64,000 nt of DNA, taken from NCBI RefSeq assembly GCF_010119205.1, contig NZ_WRXM01000001.1, positions 434,001 to 498,000 on the forward strand. The letters run 5' to 3'. The notes beneath the pieces are model-generated. The model did not search any database. It was not told the origin of the DNA and saw only the letters and a program-made list of their open reading frames with translations. Below are positions 27,372-36,453 of this stretch, one piece after another (position 1 is the stretch's first letter; every line of letters begins with the position of its first letter). Source of the DNA: Haloarcula limicola (GTDB lineage: Archaea; Halobacteriota; Halobacteria; Halobacteriales; Haloarculaceae). Position numbers and translations under genes: made by a program.

Positions 27372-29180
27372 ATGGTTCGCCTGAACGGCAGTGAAATCAT
27401 CGCCGAGTACCTGGAGCGAGAGGGCGTCGAGTACATCGTCGGCATTCCGGGCCACGGGAGCACGCTGATGATCGACGCGTTCAACGACTCGTCGGTGGAC
27501 GTGGTCCAACCGCGTCACGAGCAGGGAGCGGCACACCTCGCGGACGGCTACGCCCGTGTGAGCGGCGATCCGCTGGTCGTGTTCACCTCAATTGGTCCGG
27601 GTGCGACGAACACGGTGACGGGCGTTGCGACTGCGTTCGTCGACTCGGTGCCGATGGTCGTCCTCACCGGCGGCCCGCAGACCCACGAGTACGGACAGGG
27701 CATCCTCCAGGAGATAGAGCGCAAACGCCCCGGCGACTTCCCGAACGTGATGGAACCCATCACGAAACAGACGTTCCAGGTCCACGACGTCGAACAGTTG
27801 CCCCGGACGCTTCGCCGGGCGTTTCAGGAGGCGGTGACGGGACGGCCCGCGCCGGTCCACGTCGAAATCCCGATGGACGTACAGGCCGCCGTCGCCGACG
27901 TGGACATCCCGGACCCGACGCGCTCGCGGGCGCAGTATCGGCCGGCCGGCGACCCGCGAGCGGTCTCCGAGGGGACGGAGCTGCTGATTGACGCCGAGCG
28001 CCCGGTCATCGTCGCGGGCGGCGGCGCGATGCTCGCCGAGGCGTGGGACGAGGTGCGCGAACTCGCGGAGTTCCTGCAAGCGCCGGTCAGCCCGACGTTT
28101 CAGGGGAAGGGCATCGTCCCCGAGGACCACGACCTGTTCGTCGGCTACGCGGGCGCGTGGGGGACGACGGCCGGCAACGAGCTCTGCAGCAGCGCCGACG
28201 TGATCCTCGCGCTGGGCTGTCGGTTCTCCGACCTCCACACGTCGTCGTTCGACCCCGGCGTGAGCTTCGAGATCCCGCCGACGAAGCTCGTCCACGTCGA
28301 CGTCGACAGCCACGAGATCGGAAAGAACTACCCCGTCGAGGTCGGCGTGCAGGGCGACGCCAAAGTCGTCGCCCGCCAGCTCCGCGACGAGCTGGAAGAG
28401 CGCACCGACCCCGTCGGCACCGAGGACAACGAGTACTACGAGGAAGTACAGCGCCGCTGGGAGGACTGGGAAGAGCGCATCGAGGAGCGCCATACCGACG
28501 ACTCGGTACCGCTGAGCATGGCCCGCGTGCTGGGCGGCCTGCGCGAAGTCCTCGACCGCGACGCGATCGTCACGTCGGGTGCGGGCCACCCGCAGGACAT
28601 CACGAACCCCGAGTTCCCGGTGTACGAACCGCGCTCGAACATCTCCGCGGGCGGGTTCTCGACGATGGGCTTCTCGCTGCCCGCGTCGATGGGCGCGAAG
28701 CTCGCCGCGCCGGACAGACAGGTCGTCTCGGTTCAGGGCGACGGGAGCTTCCTGCACTGCAATCAGGAGCTCATCGCCGCGGTGCAGGAGGACATCGACG
28801 TGAACGTCCTCGTGCTCAACAACCACGCGTGGCTCTCGATCCGGAACCTGCAGGTCACCCAGTCCGGCTGGGACCGCGTCATTGCGACGGAGTTCGACGA
28901 AGAGCACGACTACGACGCCGTCGGGATGGCCGAGTCGATGGGCGTCGAGTTCGCCGAGCGCGTCTTCGAGGCCGACGACCTCGATTCGGCGCTCGAAGCG
29001 ATGGTCGAACACGACGGTCCGGCGCTGGTCGAGGCCGTCGTCGAGCGCGATTCGACGGAGACGGGCGGCATCATGACCGGCGCGTGGCACCTCCCGGGGC
29101 TCGGCGAGGGCTACGAGGCCGGAGAGCGCCCCGGCGAGGAGAGCGCCGAAGCGGAGGAAGAGGCCGCCGGCGACGACTGA
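27372..29180 (+). CDS. Thiamine-diphosphate-dependent enzyme (acetolactate synthase/IolD-like)
   Basis: This 602-residue protein has the three domains of the acetolactate synthase superfamily. The Pyr domain keeps the catalytic Glu (PRHEQGAAHLADGYAR, about residue 50), so it is not glyoxylate carboligase. A central domain follows (VIVAGGGAML), then the PP domain with GDGSFLHCNQEL and the NN pair of the ThDP motif (LVLNNHAWLSIRNLQ). The SIRNLQ stretch recalls CINNLQ of IolD, the trihydroxycyclohexanedione hydrolase. The last 25 residues are an acidic tail. It is placed between the permease and ATPase genes, so it probably acts on the imported compound. Exact reaction unknown. Confidence 0.78.
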   Translation: MVRLNGSEIIAEYLEREGVEYIVGIPGHGSTLMIDAFNDSSVDVVQPRHEQGAAHLADGYARVSGDPLVVFTSIGPGATNTVTGVATAFVDSVPMVVLTGGPQTHEYGQGILQEIERKRPGDFPNVMEPITKQTFQVHDVEQLPRTLRRAFQEAVTGRPAPVHVEIPMDVQAAVADVDIPDPTRSRAQYRPAGDPRAVSEGTELLIDAERPVIVAGGGAMLAEAWDEVRELAEFLQAPVSPTFQGKGIVPEDHDLFVGYAGAWGTTAGNELCSSADVILALGCRFSDLHTSSFDPGVSFEIPPTKLVHVDVDSHEIGKNYPVEVGVQGDAKVVARQLRDELEERTDPVGTEDNEYYEEVQRRWEDWEERIEERHTDDSVPLSMARVLGGLREVLDRDAIVTSGAGHPQDITNPEFPVYEPRSNISAGGFSTMGFSLPASMGAKLAAPDRQVVSVQGDGSFLHCNQELIAAVQEDIDVNVLVLNNHAWLSIRNLQVTQSGWDRVIATEFDEEHDYDAVGMAESMGVEFAERVFEADDLDSALEAMVEHDGPALVEAVVERDSTETGGIMTGAWHLPGLGEGYEAGERPGEESAEAEEEAAGDD

Positions 29181-29264
29181 TTCGCCGCTCCGGAGCGGCC
29201 TGTCTAGCGGGCCGAGACCGCGCTGCGGGAAACGCTTATGTGACCGAACGGTGTAACGATTCTC

Positions 29265-30062
29265 ATGGTTGACGGTAGCACGGATAACCTCGTGGAGATG
29301 CGCGGCATCGAGAAGCACTTCGGCCGCGTCGTCGCGCTGAACGGCGTCGACCTGGAAGTACGGGAGGGCGAGATAATGGGGCTGCTCGGCGACAACGGGT
29401 CGGGGAAGTCCACGCTCATCAAGACCCTCGTGGGCGTCCACCAGCCGGACGCCGGCGAGGTGTACATCCGCGGCGAACGGGTCCGCATCTCGAACCCGAA
29501 GGAGGCCCGCAAATACGGCATCTCGACGGTGTATCAGGACCTCGCGCTCGTGGATACGCTCTCGGTCTCGGCGAACCTGTTCCTCGCTCGCAACCCGATG
29601 AAGAAGTTCGCCGGCGTCTCCGTCGTCGACTGGGACACGATGAACGAGCAGTCAGAGGAGATCATCCGCAGTCGGCTGAACCTCGAGATCGACCCGACGG
29701 CCCGCGTCGAGTTCCTCTCGGGCGGCGAGCGACAGGCCATCGCCATCGCCCGGTCGCTCGTCACCGACCCCGACCTCGTCATCATGGACGAGCCGACCTC
29801 CGCGCTGTCGGCCGACTCGGCGCGGCGGGTGCGCGAGCTCGTCCGGACGCTCAACGACGAGGGCATCACCGTCCTCCTCATCACGCACAACATGGACGAG
29901 GTGTTCGGACTCACCGACCGCGTCACCATCCTCGACAGTGGCGACCTCGTCGGCACGGTCGACACCGACGCGGTGACCAAAGAGGACATCGTCCAGATGA
30001 TGGTCTCCGGGGAGATGCCCGCCGATCTGCGGACGGCCTCTGACACCGAGGCGCAGGCGTAG
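29265..30062 (+). CDS. ABC transporter ATP-binding protein (single-domain RbsA type)
   Basis: This 265-residue ATPase has Walker A (LLGDNGSGKSTLIK), Q-loop (VYQDLALVDTLS), signature (LSGGERQAIAIARSL), Walker B (LVIMDEPTSAL) and switch histidine (LLITHNMDEV). Bacterial RbsA/XylG carry two such modules; this has one, so it should act as a homodimer. It lies on the same strand as the binding protein and permease but after the ThDP enzyme gene, with an 84-bp gap. Transport function is firm; the substrate is not. Confidence 0.92.
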   Translation: MVDGSTDNLVEMRGIEKHFGRVVALNGVDLEVREGEIMGLLGDNGSGKSTLIKTLVGVHQPDAGEVYIRGERVRISNPKEARKYGISTVYQDLALVDTLSVSANLFLARNPMKKFAGVSVVDWDTMNEQSEEIIRSRLNLEIDPTARVEFLSGGERQAIAIARSLVTDPDLVIMDEPTSALSADSARRVRELVRTLNDEGITVLLITHNMDEVFGLTDRVTILDSGDLVGTVDTDAVTKEDIVQMMVSGEMPADLRTASDTEAQA

Positions 30063-30090
30063 TCATTACCGCTCTATCTGATGTCTCACT

Positions 30091-30528
30091 TCACTCCATC
30101 ACGAGCGTCACCGGCACGTCGACGCTCAGGAGGACTTCCTGTGCTGTATCGCCGAAGACTGCCTTGCCCGTCGGCGACCGCCGACGGCCGGTGAGGAAGA
30201 CGTGCGTGCAGTCGAACTCCTCGACGGCGGCGACGATCCGCTGGGCCGTCTCGCCGAACGCGCCCTCGACGGCGAAGTCCACGTCGTCAGCGAGCAGTTC
30301 TCTGCCGAGGTCGCCGGCGAACTCCTCCGCGCCCTCGATACCGGACCGATAGTTGTGATCGATCCCGGTGAGTTCGCGCATCCGCTCGCGGACGGCGCTG
30401 CCGTCAAACGTATCGGTGACGTGAAACAGGAGCAACTGCGCGCCCGACCCGCGGGCGAAGTCGCTGGCGACGTCCAGTAACTCTCTGACGCGCGGTTCCG
30501 GTTCTACGACGACGAGTGCACGCGGCAT
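30091..30528 (-). CDS. Universal stress protein (UspA family)
   Basis: This 145-residue UspA protein has an N-terminal ALVVVEPEPRVRELL and a C-terminal nucleotide loop TGRRRSPTGKAVFGDTAQEVL. The loop resembles that of the protein at 1778-2227, but the final G-S/T step reads GDT. The start is at ATG 30528; the longer in-frame extension is unlikely because it crosses the promoter region. It is convergent with the ABC ATPase gene and lies inside the catabolic island, so it may respond to the same growth condition. Confidence 0.88.
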   Translation of the reverse strand: MPRALVVVEPEPRVRELLDVASDFARGSGAQLLLFHVTDTFDGSAVRERMRELTGIDHNYRSGIEGAEEFAGDLGRELLADDVDFAVEGAFGETAQRIVAAVEEFDCTHVFLTGRRRSPTGKAVFGDTAQEVLLSVDVPVTLVME

Positions 30529-30570
30529 ACGGTAGCTGATGACATAGACGGACAAAAAACGATAGGGCCG

Positions 30571-31641
30571 TCAGGGCGAGACGAGCACCTTGACGTGGCC
30601 GTTCTCCGGGTCGCCGATGGCCTCGAACCCCTCCTCGACGATGTCGTCCAGGTCGATGGTCGCCGAGACGAACGCGTCGGTGTCGACCTCGTCGGCCGCG
30701 AGCGACCGGATGACGGCGTCGAACTCGGAGCGGAACGACAGCGGCGGGTACGCGTAGGTCTGGCTCCCGAGCACCGTCCGCTCGGTGGTGACGATCTCCT
30801 TGAGGTCCGTCGAGGTCTCCTCCTCGAAGACGGCACCCACGGTGACGGTGCCGCCCCGGCGCGTACTCTTTACGGCCGCGTTGAACGAGGGGTCGACGCC
30901 GGCGTACTCGAAGGCGGCGTCGACGCCGCCCGGTGTCTCCGCTTTGATGCGCTCTACGGGGTCCGTCGAGAGCGGGTCTATCGTCACGTCCGCGCCCAAC
31001 TCGGCCGCCTTCTCCCGGCGGACCGCCTGCGGTTCGGAGACGAACAGACGCTTGATACCCGCCGACTGCGCCGCGTGAACGACCGTGAGGCCGATCGGGC
31101 CGGCCCCGAAGACGGCGGCGGTGTCGCCGGGACTGATGTCCGCTCGGCGAACCGCGTGGAGGCCCACGGCGAGCGGCTCGACCAGCGCCCCGTCTCGCAG
31201 CGATACCTCGGCGGGCAGTTCGTGGACCTGCTGTTCCGGGACGACGGCGTTCTCGGCGAAGCCTCCCGTGTCCGTCTGGAGGCCGATGGCCGCGGCGTTC
31301 TCACAGAGGTTGTACCGCCCCTCCTCGCAGTAGTAACACTCGCCGCAGGGGATGTTCGGCTCGACGACGACGCGGTCGCCGACCGAGAGGCGCGATACGT
31401 CTGCCCCCACCTCCGCGATTCTCCCGGTGAACTCGTGGCCGAGCGTCAGCGGGAGCGTCTTCCCGGTCCGGGGATGGGGCTCGTCCGGGACGAAGATCGG
31501 GCCGCCGAGGTACTCGTGGAGGTCCGTCCCGCAGATACCGCACCACGCGACGTCGATGCGAACGTCCGAAGGGCCGACCTCGTCCGCCGGTACGTCTTCG
31601 ATGCGAACGTCTTCCGGTCCGTGGTACACTGCTGCTTTCAT
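30571..31641 (-). CDS. Zinc-dependent alcohol/polyol dehydrogenase (MDR superfamily)
   Basis: This 356-residue enzyme has the catalytic-zinc motif CGICGTDLHEY, GHEFTGRIAEVG, the structural-zinc cysteines in CGECYYCEEGRYNLC, and the NAD(P)-binding GAGPIGLTVVHAA. The closest family look is (R,R)-butanediol or sorbitol dehydrogenase. It oxidises a secondary alcohol to a ketone; the in vivo substrate is unknown. The start at ATG 31641 (MKAAVYHGPEDVR) is the family N-terminus; the longer open frame upstream runs into the divergent gene. It is divergent from the TIM-barrel gene at 31870, with a 228-bp shared control region. Confidence 0.88.
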   Translation of the reverse strand: MKAAVYHGPEDVRIEDVPADEVGPSDVRIDVAWCGICGTDLHEYLGGPIFVPDEPHPRTGKTLPLTLGHEFTGRIAEVGADVSRLSVGDRVVVEPNIPCGECYYCEEGRYNLCENAAAIGLQTDTGGFAENAVVPEQQVHELPAEVSLRDGALVEPLAVGLHAVRRADISPGDTAAVFGAGPIGLTVVHAAQSAGIKRLFVSEPQAVRREKAAELGADVTIDPLSTDPVERIKAETPGGVDAAFEYAGVDPSFNAAVKSTRRGGTVTVGAVFEEETSTDLKEIVTTERTVLGSQTYAYPPLSFRSEFDAVIRSLAADEVDTDAFVSATIDLDDIVEEGFEAIGDPENGHVKVLVSP

Positions 31642-31869
31642 GGTTGGAATCGGAAACGATCGGCTGGTGACCGAGCGTATCGACGCGTTCGTCGCCCCGT
31701 CGCATAAGGTTTCGGCCGCCCGAGAAGCCGAATTCACAAACGGGGCAAACGCTATTGAGTGGGGACGCCAATCGCCGTCCGTGATGTCACAACGTAGCGA
31801 CCGAAGCGGCAGGCGTACCTCCCGACGACTACCCAGGAGATTCCACGAATCGAACCGGAGGCGAGACTG

Positions 31870-32628
31870 ATGCCGGCGCTGTCGGTCTGTCTGGAGATGC
31901 TGTACACCGACCGAGCCTTCATCAACCGCTTCGAACCCGTCGCCGACCTCGGGGTCGACGCCGTCGAGTTCTGGACGTGGCGGGACAAGGACCTCGATGC
32001 CGTCGAACGAGAATTGGACGCACACGGTCTCGACCTCGTCGGGATGGTGGGCACGGAGGGACCGCTGACCGACCCCGAACGCGTCGACGAGACGGTGGCC
32101 GAGATCGAGCGGTCGGTCGAGGTCGCAGCGGACCTCGGCTGTCCGACGCTGTTCGTCCTCACGGGCGACGAACGGGACGATATCCCCAGAGAGCGACAGC
32201 GCGAACTCGTCGTCGAGGGACTGACGGCCGCTGCGCCCGCGGCGAAGGCGGCCGGCGTCACGCTGGTCCTCGAACCGCTGAACACCGCCGTCGACCATCC
32301 GGGGTACTTCCTCGAAGCGGCGGCGGAGGGGTTCGATATCGTCCGGACCGTCGATAGCCCGGCGGTGGAACTCCTCTACGACGTGTATCATCAGCAGGTG
32401 ACCGAGGGGAACATCATCGAGACGGTGACAGAAAACGTCGAGGAGGTCGGGCACATCCACGTCGCCGACGTTCCCGGTCGGTGCGAACCCGGGACCGGCG
32501 AACTCAACTATCCGAATATCGTCGAAGCCATCGACGACGCCGGGTACGAGGACTACTTCGGCTTCGAGTTCCGGGCGGAAGAGGACTCGGACGAGGCCGT
32601 TCGGGCGGGACTCTCGCTAGGGAAATGA
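31870..32628 (+). CDS. Hydroxypyruvate isomerase-like TIM-barrel protein (Hyi/OtnI, AP-endonuclease-2 fold)
   Basis: This 252-residue protein starts at an ATG after a clear Shine-Dalgarno (GGAGGCGA). Metal and catalytic residues of the Hyi/OtnI group are visible: Glu in LVLEPLNTAVDHPGYFL, Asp in LLYDVYHQQ, His in GHIHVADVPGRCEPG followed by GELNYP, and Glu near the end in FGFEF. Members isomerise 2-oxo/aldehyde pairs such as hydroxypyruvate and tartronate semialdehyde or 2-oxo-tetronate. Related barrels are inosose dehydratase (IolE) and epimerase (IolO), but the HVADVPGR motif favours Hyi. It is the last gene of the catabolic island. Confidence 0.82.
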   Translation: MPALSVCLEMLYTDRAFINRFEPVADLGVDAVEFWTWRDKDLDAVERELDAHGLDLVGMVGTEGPLTDPERVDETVAEIERSVEVAADLGCPTLFVLTGDERDDIPRERQRELVVEGLTAAAPAAKAAGVTLVLEPLNTAVDHPGYFLEAAAEGFDIVRTVDSPAVELLYDVYHQQVTEGNIIETVTENVEEVGHIHVADVPGRCEPGTGELNYPNIVEAIDDAGYEDYFGFEFRAEEDSDEAVRAGLSLGK

Positions 32629-33218
32629 TCTCGTTCGCCGGAGGACCGTCGAACGAAGTTCCGGTCGCTCGGCCGTCCACTCCCTTCGAACGGCGTCTAC
32701 GGGATACTGCTCTCGAAGGCATCTCTGAAAGAGGTTCGGCCCTCGCGAACAAGTATTGGTACCAGGGAACATGGATTCGACACTGCTCCCGGGGTTCATC
32801 GCGTTCGGAGTGACGGGCCGTCCAGCGGATTACAGCGAAGCGCACGCCCCGGATAGACCGCTGAGACGGTCGTCGCCGCGTTCGAGTCTGCCGAACAGCC
32901 GTCGCGACGCGACGGAGAGCGGGGTCGGACCGTCTCCGTATCGTTCTGAGACCGACGTTGATCGGACACTCGATTGGATGCGGCGAAGAGTAACACTATC
33001 GATGAGGGTACCGATTGCCAGCCGCCCCTGCTCGCCGAACCGGTAGCGTCCCGGGTCGAGCGCCAGAATAATAATGTACGTACTTTTGTTATTTAGTTGC
33101 GATCGAAAACGACGCTATGTTCGTTGTGGGGTTGCTCTCAGTGGCGAATCCCGTTGAGACAGCCAATGATGCGTAGGATGTAAGAAGATTTATTACACTA
33201 CAGAGTCTTGCCATCGAT
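32629..33218. other. Intergenic stretch, right border of the catabolic island
   Basis: In these 590 bp I find no gene. The right end has an AT-rich block with the palindrome GTACGTAC near 33076 and the promoter of the SMC-like gene (TTTATTAC, 33189-33196). Base composition is mixed, lower in G+C toward the right. Confidence 0.6.
33189..33196 (+). promoter_or_regulatory. Predicted TATA box of the SMC-like/rdfA operon
   Basis: TTTATTAC lies 23-30 bp before the ATG at 33219, the standard archaeal spacing for a transcript beginning at the start codon. Confidence 0.55.
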
Positions 33219-35186
33219 ATGTCTACATCAGAGGAACTCGCAGAAAATGCCAGATTTGCCGTCGAGAATATCGGTGGCATCGACGAGGCCGAACTCTCCG
33301 TCTCGAGCGGTGTGACGGTCCTCTCGGGGAAGAACGCCACCAACAGGACGTCCTTCCTGCAGTCGATCATGGCCGCGATGGGGAGCCGCCAGGCGACGCT
33401 CAAGGGCGACGCGGACGAGGGGAGCGTCGAGATGGAGTTCCGGGGCGAGACGTATAAGCGAACGCTCACTCGGGCCGGCGACAGCCTCCAGTTCTCGGGC
33501 GAGGGCTACCTCGACGACTCCGACGTCGCGGACCTGTTCGCGTTCCTCTTAGAGACCAACGAAGCGCGCCAGTCGGTCGCCCGCAGCGACGACCTCCGGG
33601 ACATGATCATGCGCCCGGTCGACACCGAGGCGATCAAACGCGAGATCGAGGAGCTAGAGGAGGAGAAAGGCGAGATAAACGAGGAACTGGCCACCATCGA
33701 GTCCCGACAGCGCGACCTCCCCGACCTCGAACAGCGCCGGAACTCCCTGCGCGAACAGATCGAGGAGAAGCGCGAGGAACTCGCCGCAAAGGAAGAGGAG
33801 ATCGACGAGAGCAGTCGGGACGTTCAGGAGAGTCGACGGGAACAGGAGAAGCTCGAAGAGAAGCTCGACGAACTCCGTTCGACCCGGTCGGACCTCGAAT
33901 CGCTGCGGCAGCAGATAGAGTCTCAGGAAGCGAGCGTCACCTCGCTCAACCAGGAACAGAGCGAGCTCGAAGACGAGTTCGAGGACCTCCCGGACGCGCC
34001 GATGGGCGATAAGGACCACCTCGAGAGCGAGATCGACCGGCTCCGGGAGCGACGGCAGGAACTCAACAGCGACATCTCGGATCTGCAGAGCCTCATCCAG
34101 TACAACGAGGAGCGGATCGAGTCGGGCGACTACGACGTCCTCGATACCCTCGAAGGCGACGGCGGCGAAACCGCGGACGGCGGTGCCCTGACCGAGCAGC
34201 TGCTCGACGACGGTGACGAGGACCAGGTCGTCTGCTGGACGTGTGGCTCCACCGTCGAGCAGGAACAGATCGAGTCGACCATCGACCGCCTGCAGGACCT
34301 CAGAGAGGAGAAGCTCTCGGAGCTCTCGTCGGTGAAAGACGACCTCGAAGAGCTGAAGAGTGACCAGCGCGAGGCCGAGCAGAAACAGCAGCGACGCGAG
34401 CAACTCCAGCGGAAGATCGACGACATCGAGGACGAACTCGATCAGCGCACCGAGCAGATCGATTCGCTGAAAGAGCAGCGAGACGAGCAGAAGTCCGAAG
34501 TCGAAGACCTGGAGACGGCCGTCGAGGACCTCGAATCCGAGGACTTCGAGGACATCCTCACGCTCCACAAGGAGGCCAACCAGCTCGAGTTCGAGATCGA
34601 CAGCCTCGAATCCGACCTGGACGACGTCAGCGAGGAGATCGAGGAGATCGAGGGTCGGGTCGACGACGCCGACGACCTGCGCGAGGAGCGCGACGCCCTC
34701 ATGGACGAACTCACCGACAAGCGGACGAAGGTCGGACAGATCGAGGAAGACGCCGTCGAGGCGTTCAACGAACACATGGAGGCCGTCCTCGATATCCTCG
34801 GCTACGAGAACCTCGAACGGGTCTGGATCGAACGGCTCGAACGGACGGTTCGAGAGGGCCGTCGGAAGGTCGAGAAGAGCGCCTTCGAGCTTCACATCGT
34901 CAGAAGCACCGAGAACGGCGCGGCCTACGAGGACACGGTCGACCACCTCAGCGAGAGCGAGCGCGAGGTCGTCGGCCTCATCTTCGCGCTGGCGGGCTAC
35001 CTCGTCCACGACCTCCACGAGACGGTGCCGTTCATGCTGCTGGACTCGCTCGAAGCGATCGACTCGGACCGCATCGCCGCGCTGGTCGATTACTTCGCCG
35101 ACTACGCCGACTTCCTCGTCATCGCGCTCCTCGAAGAGGACGCGCAGGCGCTCGACAGCGACTACGAGCGCGTCACCACCATCTGA
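33219..35186 (+). CDS. Archaea-specific SMC-related protein (Sph type), degenerate ATPase motifs
   Basis: This 655-residue Rad50/SMC-like protein has N- and C-terminal globular parts joined by about 430 residues of coiled coil with a zinc-hook-like CWTCGS at about residues 338-343. The P-loop reads SGKNATNRTS (about 36-45), so Arg replaces the usual Lys. The ABC signature is LSESER (about 576). The Walker B strand reads PFMLLDSLEAID, with Ser in place of the catalytic Glu. It may bind but probably does not hydrolyse ATP efficiently. It is followed 45 bp later by rdfA; as I recall, a similar pair in Haloferax volcanii affects rod versus disk cell shape. Confidence 0.85.
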   Translation: MSTSEELAENARFAVENIGGIDEAELSVSSGVTVLSGKNATNRTSFLQSIMAAMGSRQATLKGDADEGSVEMEFRGETYKRTLTRAGDSLQFSGEGYLDDSDVADLFAFLLETNEARQSVARSDDLRDMIMRPVDTEAIKREIEELEEEKGEINEELATIESRQRDLPDLEQRRNSLREQIEEKREELAAKEEEIDESSRDVQESRREQEKLEEKLDELRSTRSDLESLRQQIESQEASVTSLNQEQSELEDEFEDLPDAPMGDKDHLESEIDRLRERRQELNSDISDLQSLIQYNEERIESGDYDVLDTLEGDGGETADGGALTEQLLDDGDEDQVVCWTCGSTVEQEQIESTIDRLQDLREEKLSELSSVKDDLEELKSDQREAEQKQQRREQLQRKIDDIEDELDQRTEQIDSLKEQRDEQKSEVEDLETAVEDLESEDFEDILTLHKEANQLEFEIDSLESDLDDVSEEIEEIEGRVDDADDLREERDALMDELTDKRTKVGQIEEDAVEAFNEHMEAVLDILGYENLERVWIERLERTVREGRRKVEKSAFELHIVRSTENGAAYEDTVDHLSESEREVVGLIFALAGYLVHDLHETVPFMLLDSLEAIDSDRIAALVDYFADYADFLVIALLEEDAQALDSDYERVTTI

Positions 35187-35231
35187 GCACAGCAGCCTTT
35201 TTAAGTGCCAGTTGCGAAGGGAAGGTAAGAG

Positions 35232-35858
35232 ATGTCAGAGACGACCGACGACCGGCCGCCGAGCAAAGTCGCGCGACTCATCGACGAGTACGAACTCGAC
35301 GGGCTCGGGGCGGACCTGGAGACGCGATGGACGGGCGAGGGCGTCGAGCGGATGAGCCTCCGCGACCTCGCCGACTACTTCAACAAGCAGCTGCTGGAAC
35401 AGGCGCTTCGAGACGCGGGGATGAGCACGCTCGATACGGACGTCGACAGCACCTACGTCAACCTCACGGACGACGAGGTGAGCACCGGCGTCCGGACCGA
35501 CACGCGGAACCGCCTCGAACAGAACGGCGTGGACGTGGACGCGGTGGAGACGGACTTCGTCACGTATCAGGCGATCCGCTCGTACCTCAAGGAGTGGCGC
35601 GGCGCGGAGTACGACCACCCCTCCGACGAGGAGAAGCGAGCGAACGACCGCGAGAGCATCCAGCGGCTGCTCACCCGGACGCTCTCGGTGACCGAGGACC
35701 GCATCGAGAAACTGCGTGACACGGAGCGGATCGCCGTCGAGGACTTCGAGGTGTTCGTGGAGGCACAGGTGCTCTGCCAGCGCTGCGGGACCCAGTACTC
35801 CGCGACGGAGTTCATCGAGAACGGCGGCTGTGACTGCCTGCTCGACGACGCCGAGTGA
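35232..35858 (+). CDS. rdfA: Rod-determining factor RdfA-like protein
   Basis: This 208-residue protein has an N-terminal part (SKVARLIDEYELDGLGADLE) ending in a conserved RMSLRDLADYFNKQLLEQAL, a helical middle, and a zinc-ribbon-like C-terminus (CQRCGT, then CDC). A Shine-Dalgarno (GGAAGGT) precedes the ATG, which lies 45 bp after the SMC-like gene. The call rests on family resemblance and on pairing with the SMC-like gene; RdfA is described as needed for rod-shaped cells in Haloferax volcanii. The middle may be a partner-binding helix set for the SMC-like protein. Name moderately sure, operon sure. Confidence 0.75.
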   Translation: MSETTDDRPPSKVARLIDEYELDGLGADLETRWTGEGVERMSLRDLADYFNKQLLEQALRDAGMSTLDTDVDSTYVNLTDDEVSTGVRTDTRNRLEQNGVDVDAVETDFVTYQAIRSYLKEWRGAEYDHPSDEEKRANDRESIQRLLTRTLSVTEDRIEKLRDTERIAVEDFEVFVEAQVLCQRCGTQYSATEFIENGGCDCLLDDAE

Positions 35859-36130
35859 GCGTCGCCGCTCCGTAGGACGCCCCTACTCGGAGCGAGGGGC
35901 GTGATCTGTGAGGTGATATTCCGTTCGAGCGACCGGTTCGCGGGCGAAATCGAAGCGTCGAGCGTCCCTCGACGGGCCGAAAGCAGACGGCGGGCTAGGA
36001 CCTCGCTACGGCGGCGTGGGCGGCGAATACTAAATACCGTCTCCGCAGTGTGCAGACGTATCATGATACTCCATGACACGAATCCGGCCCCGGCGAAGCG
36101 AGACAGGGACGCGCACCGGAGGGCGGACCC

Positions 36131-36382
36131 GTGAGTACCGACCGGCCCGCGTCGGCGAGTGCCGGAGGGACGCGACAGCAGGAGTTGCGGAGCGTCTTCG
36201 TCGAGGTGACCGGGACCGAGGAGTTCGTGACCGAGCAGGAACAGGAGACGAGCGGGACGCGCGACGTCACGGCGGGCGGCGCGGCGTCGGCCGAGACGCT
36301 CTCGGAGTACGTCTCCGCGATGGTGCGGGCGGACGGCCTCGCCGAGACGTACGACGACCCCGAGAGCGAGTCGGGTGACTGA
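36131..36382 (+). CDS. Conserved-looking small hypothetical protein (83 aa)
   Basis: The frame starts with GTG at 36131, supported by GGAGGGCGG about 8 nt upstream; no ATG is available in frame. It encodes 83 residues, strongly acidic, with an amphipathic ELRSVFVEVTGTEEFVTEQE in the middle and AETLSEYVSAMVRADGLAE near the end. There is no signal, membrane helix or Cys pair. Composition and third-position G/C match real halophile genes. Function unknown. Confidence 0.62.
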   Translation: MSTDRPASASAGGTRQQELRSVFVEVTGTEEFVTEQEQETSGTRDVTAGGAASAETLSEYVSAMVRADGLAETYDDPESESGD

Positions 36383-36453
36383 CCTCGAACGCGGTCAGCG
36401 CGGCGGTAATCAGTCGTTACCGCCGCCGTCTTTCGATAACAGGCATACCTTTG

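Noticed and set aside
27372-32628. Glyoxylate carboligase pathway (Gcl plus Hyi) for glyoxylate use
   Set aside because: The ThDP enzyme keeps the catalytic Glu that Gcl lacks, and a tartronate semialdehyde reductase of the usual type is not seen.
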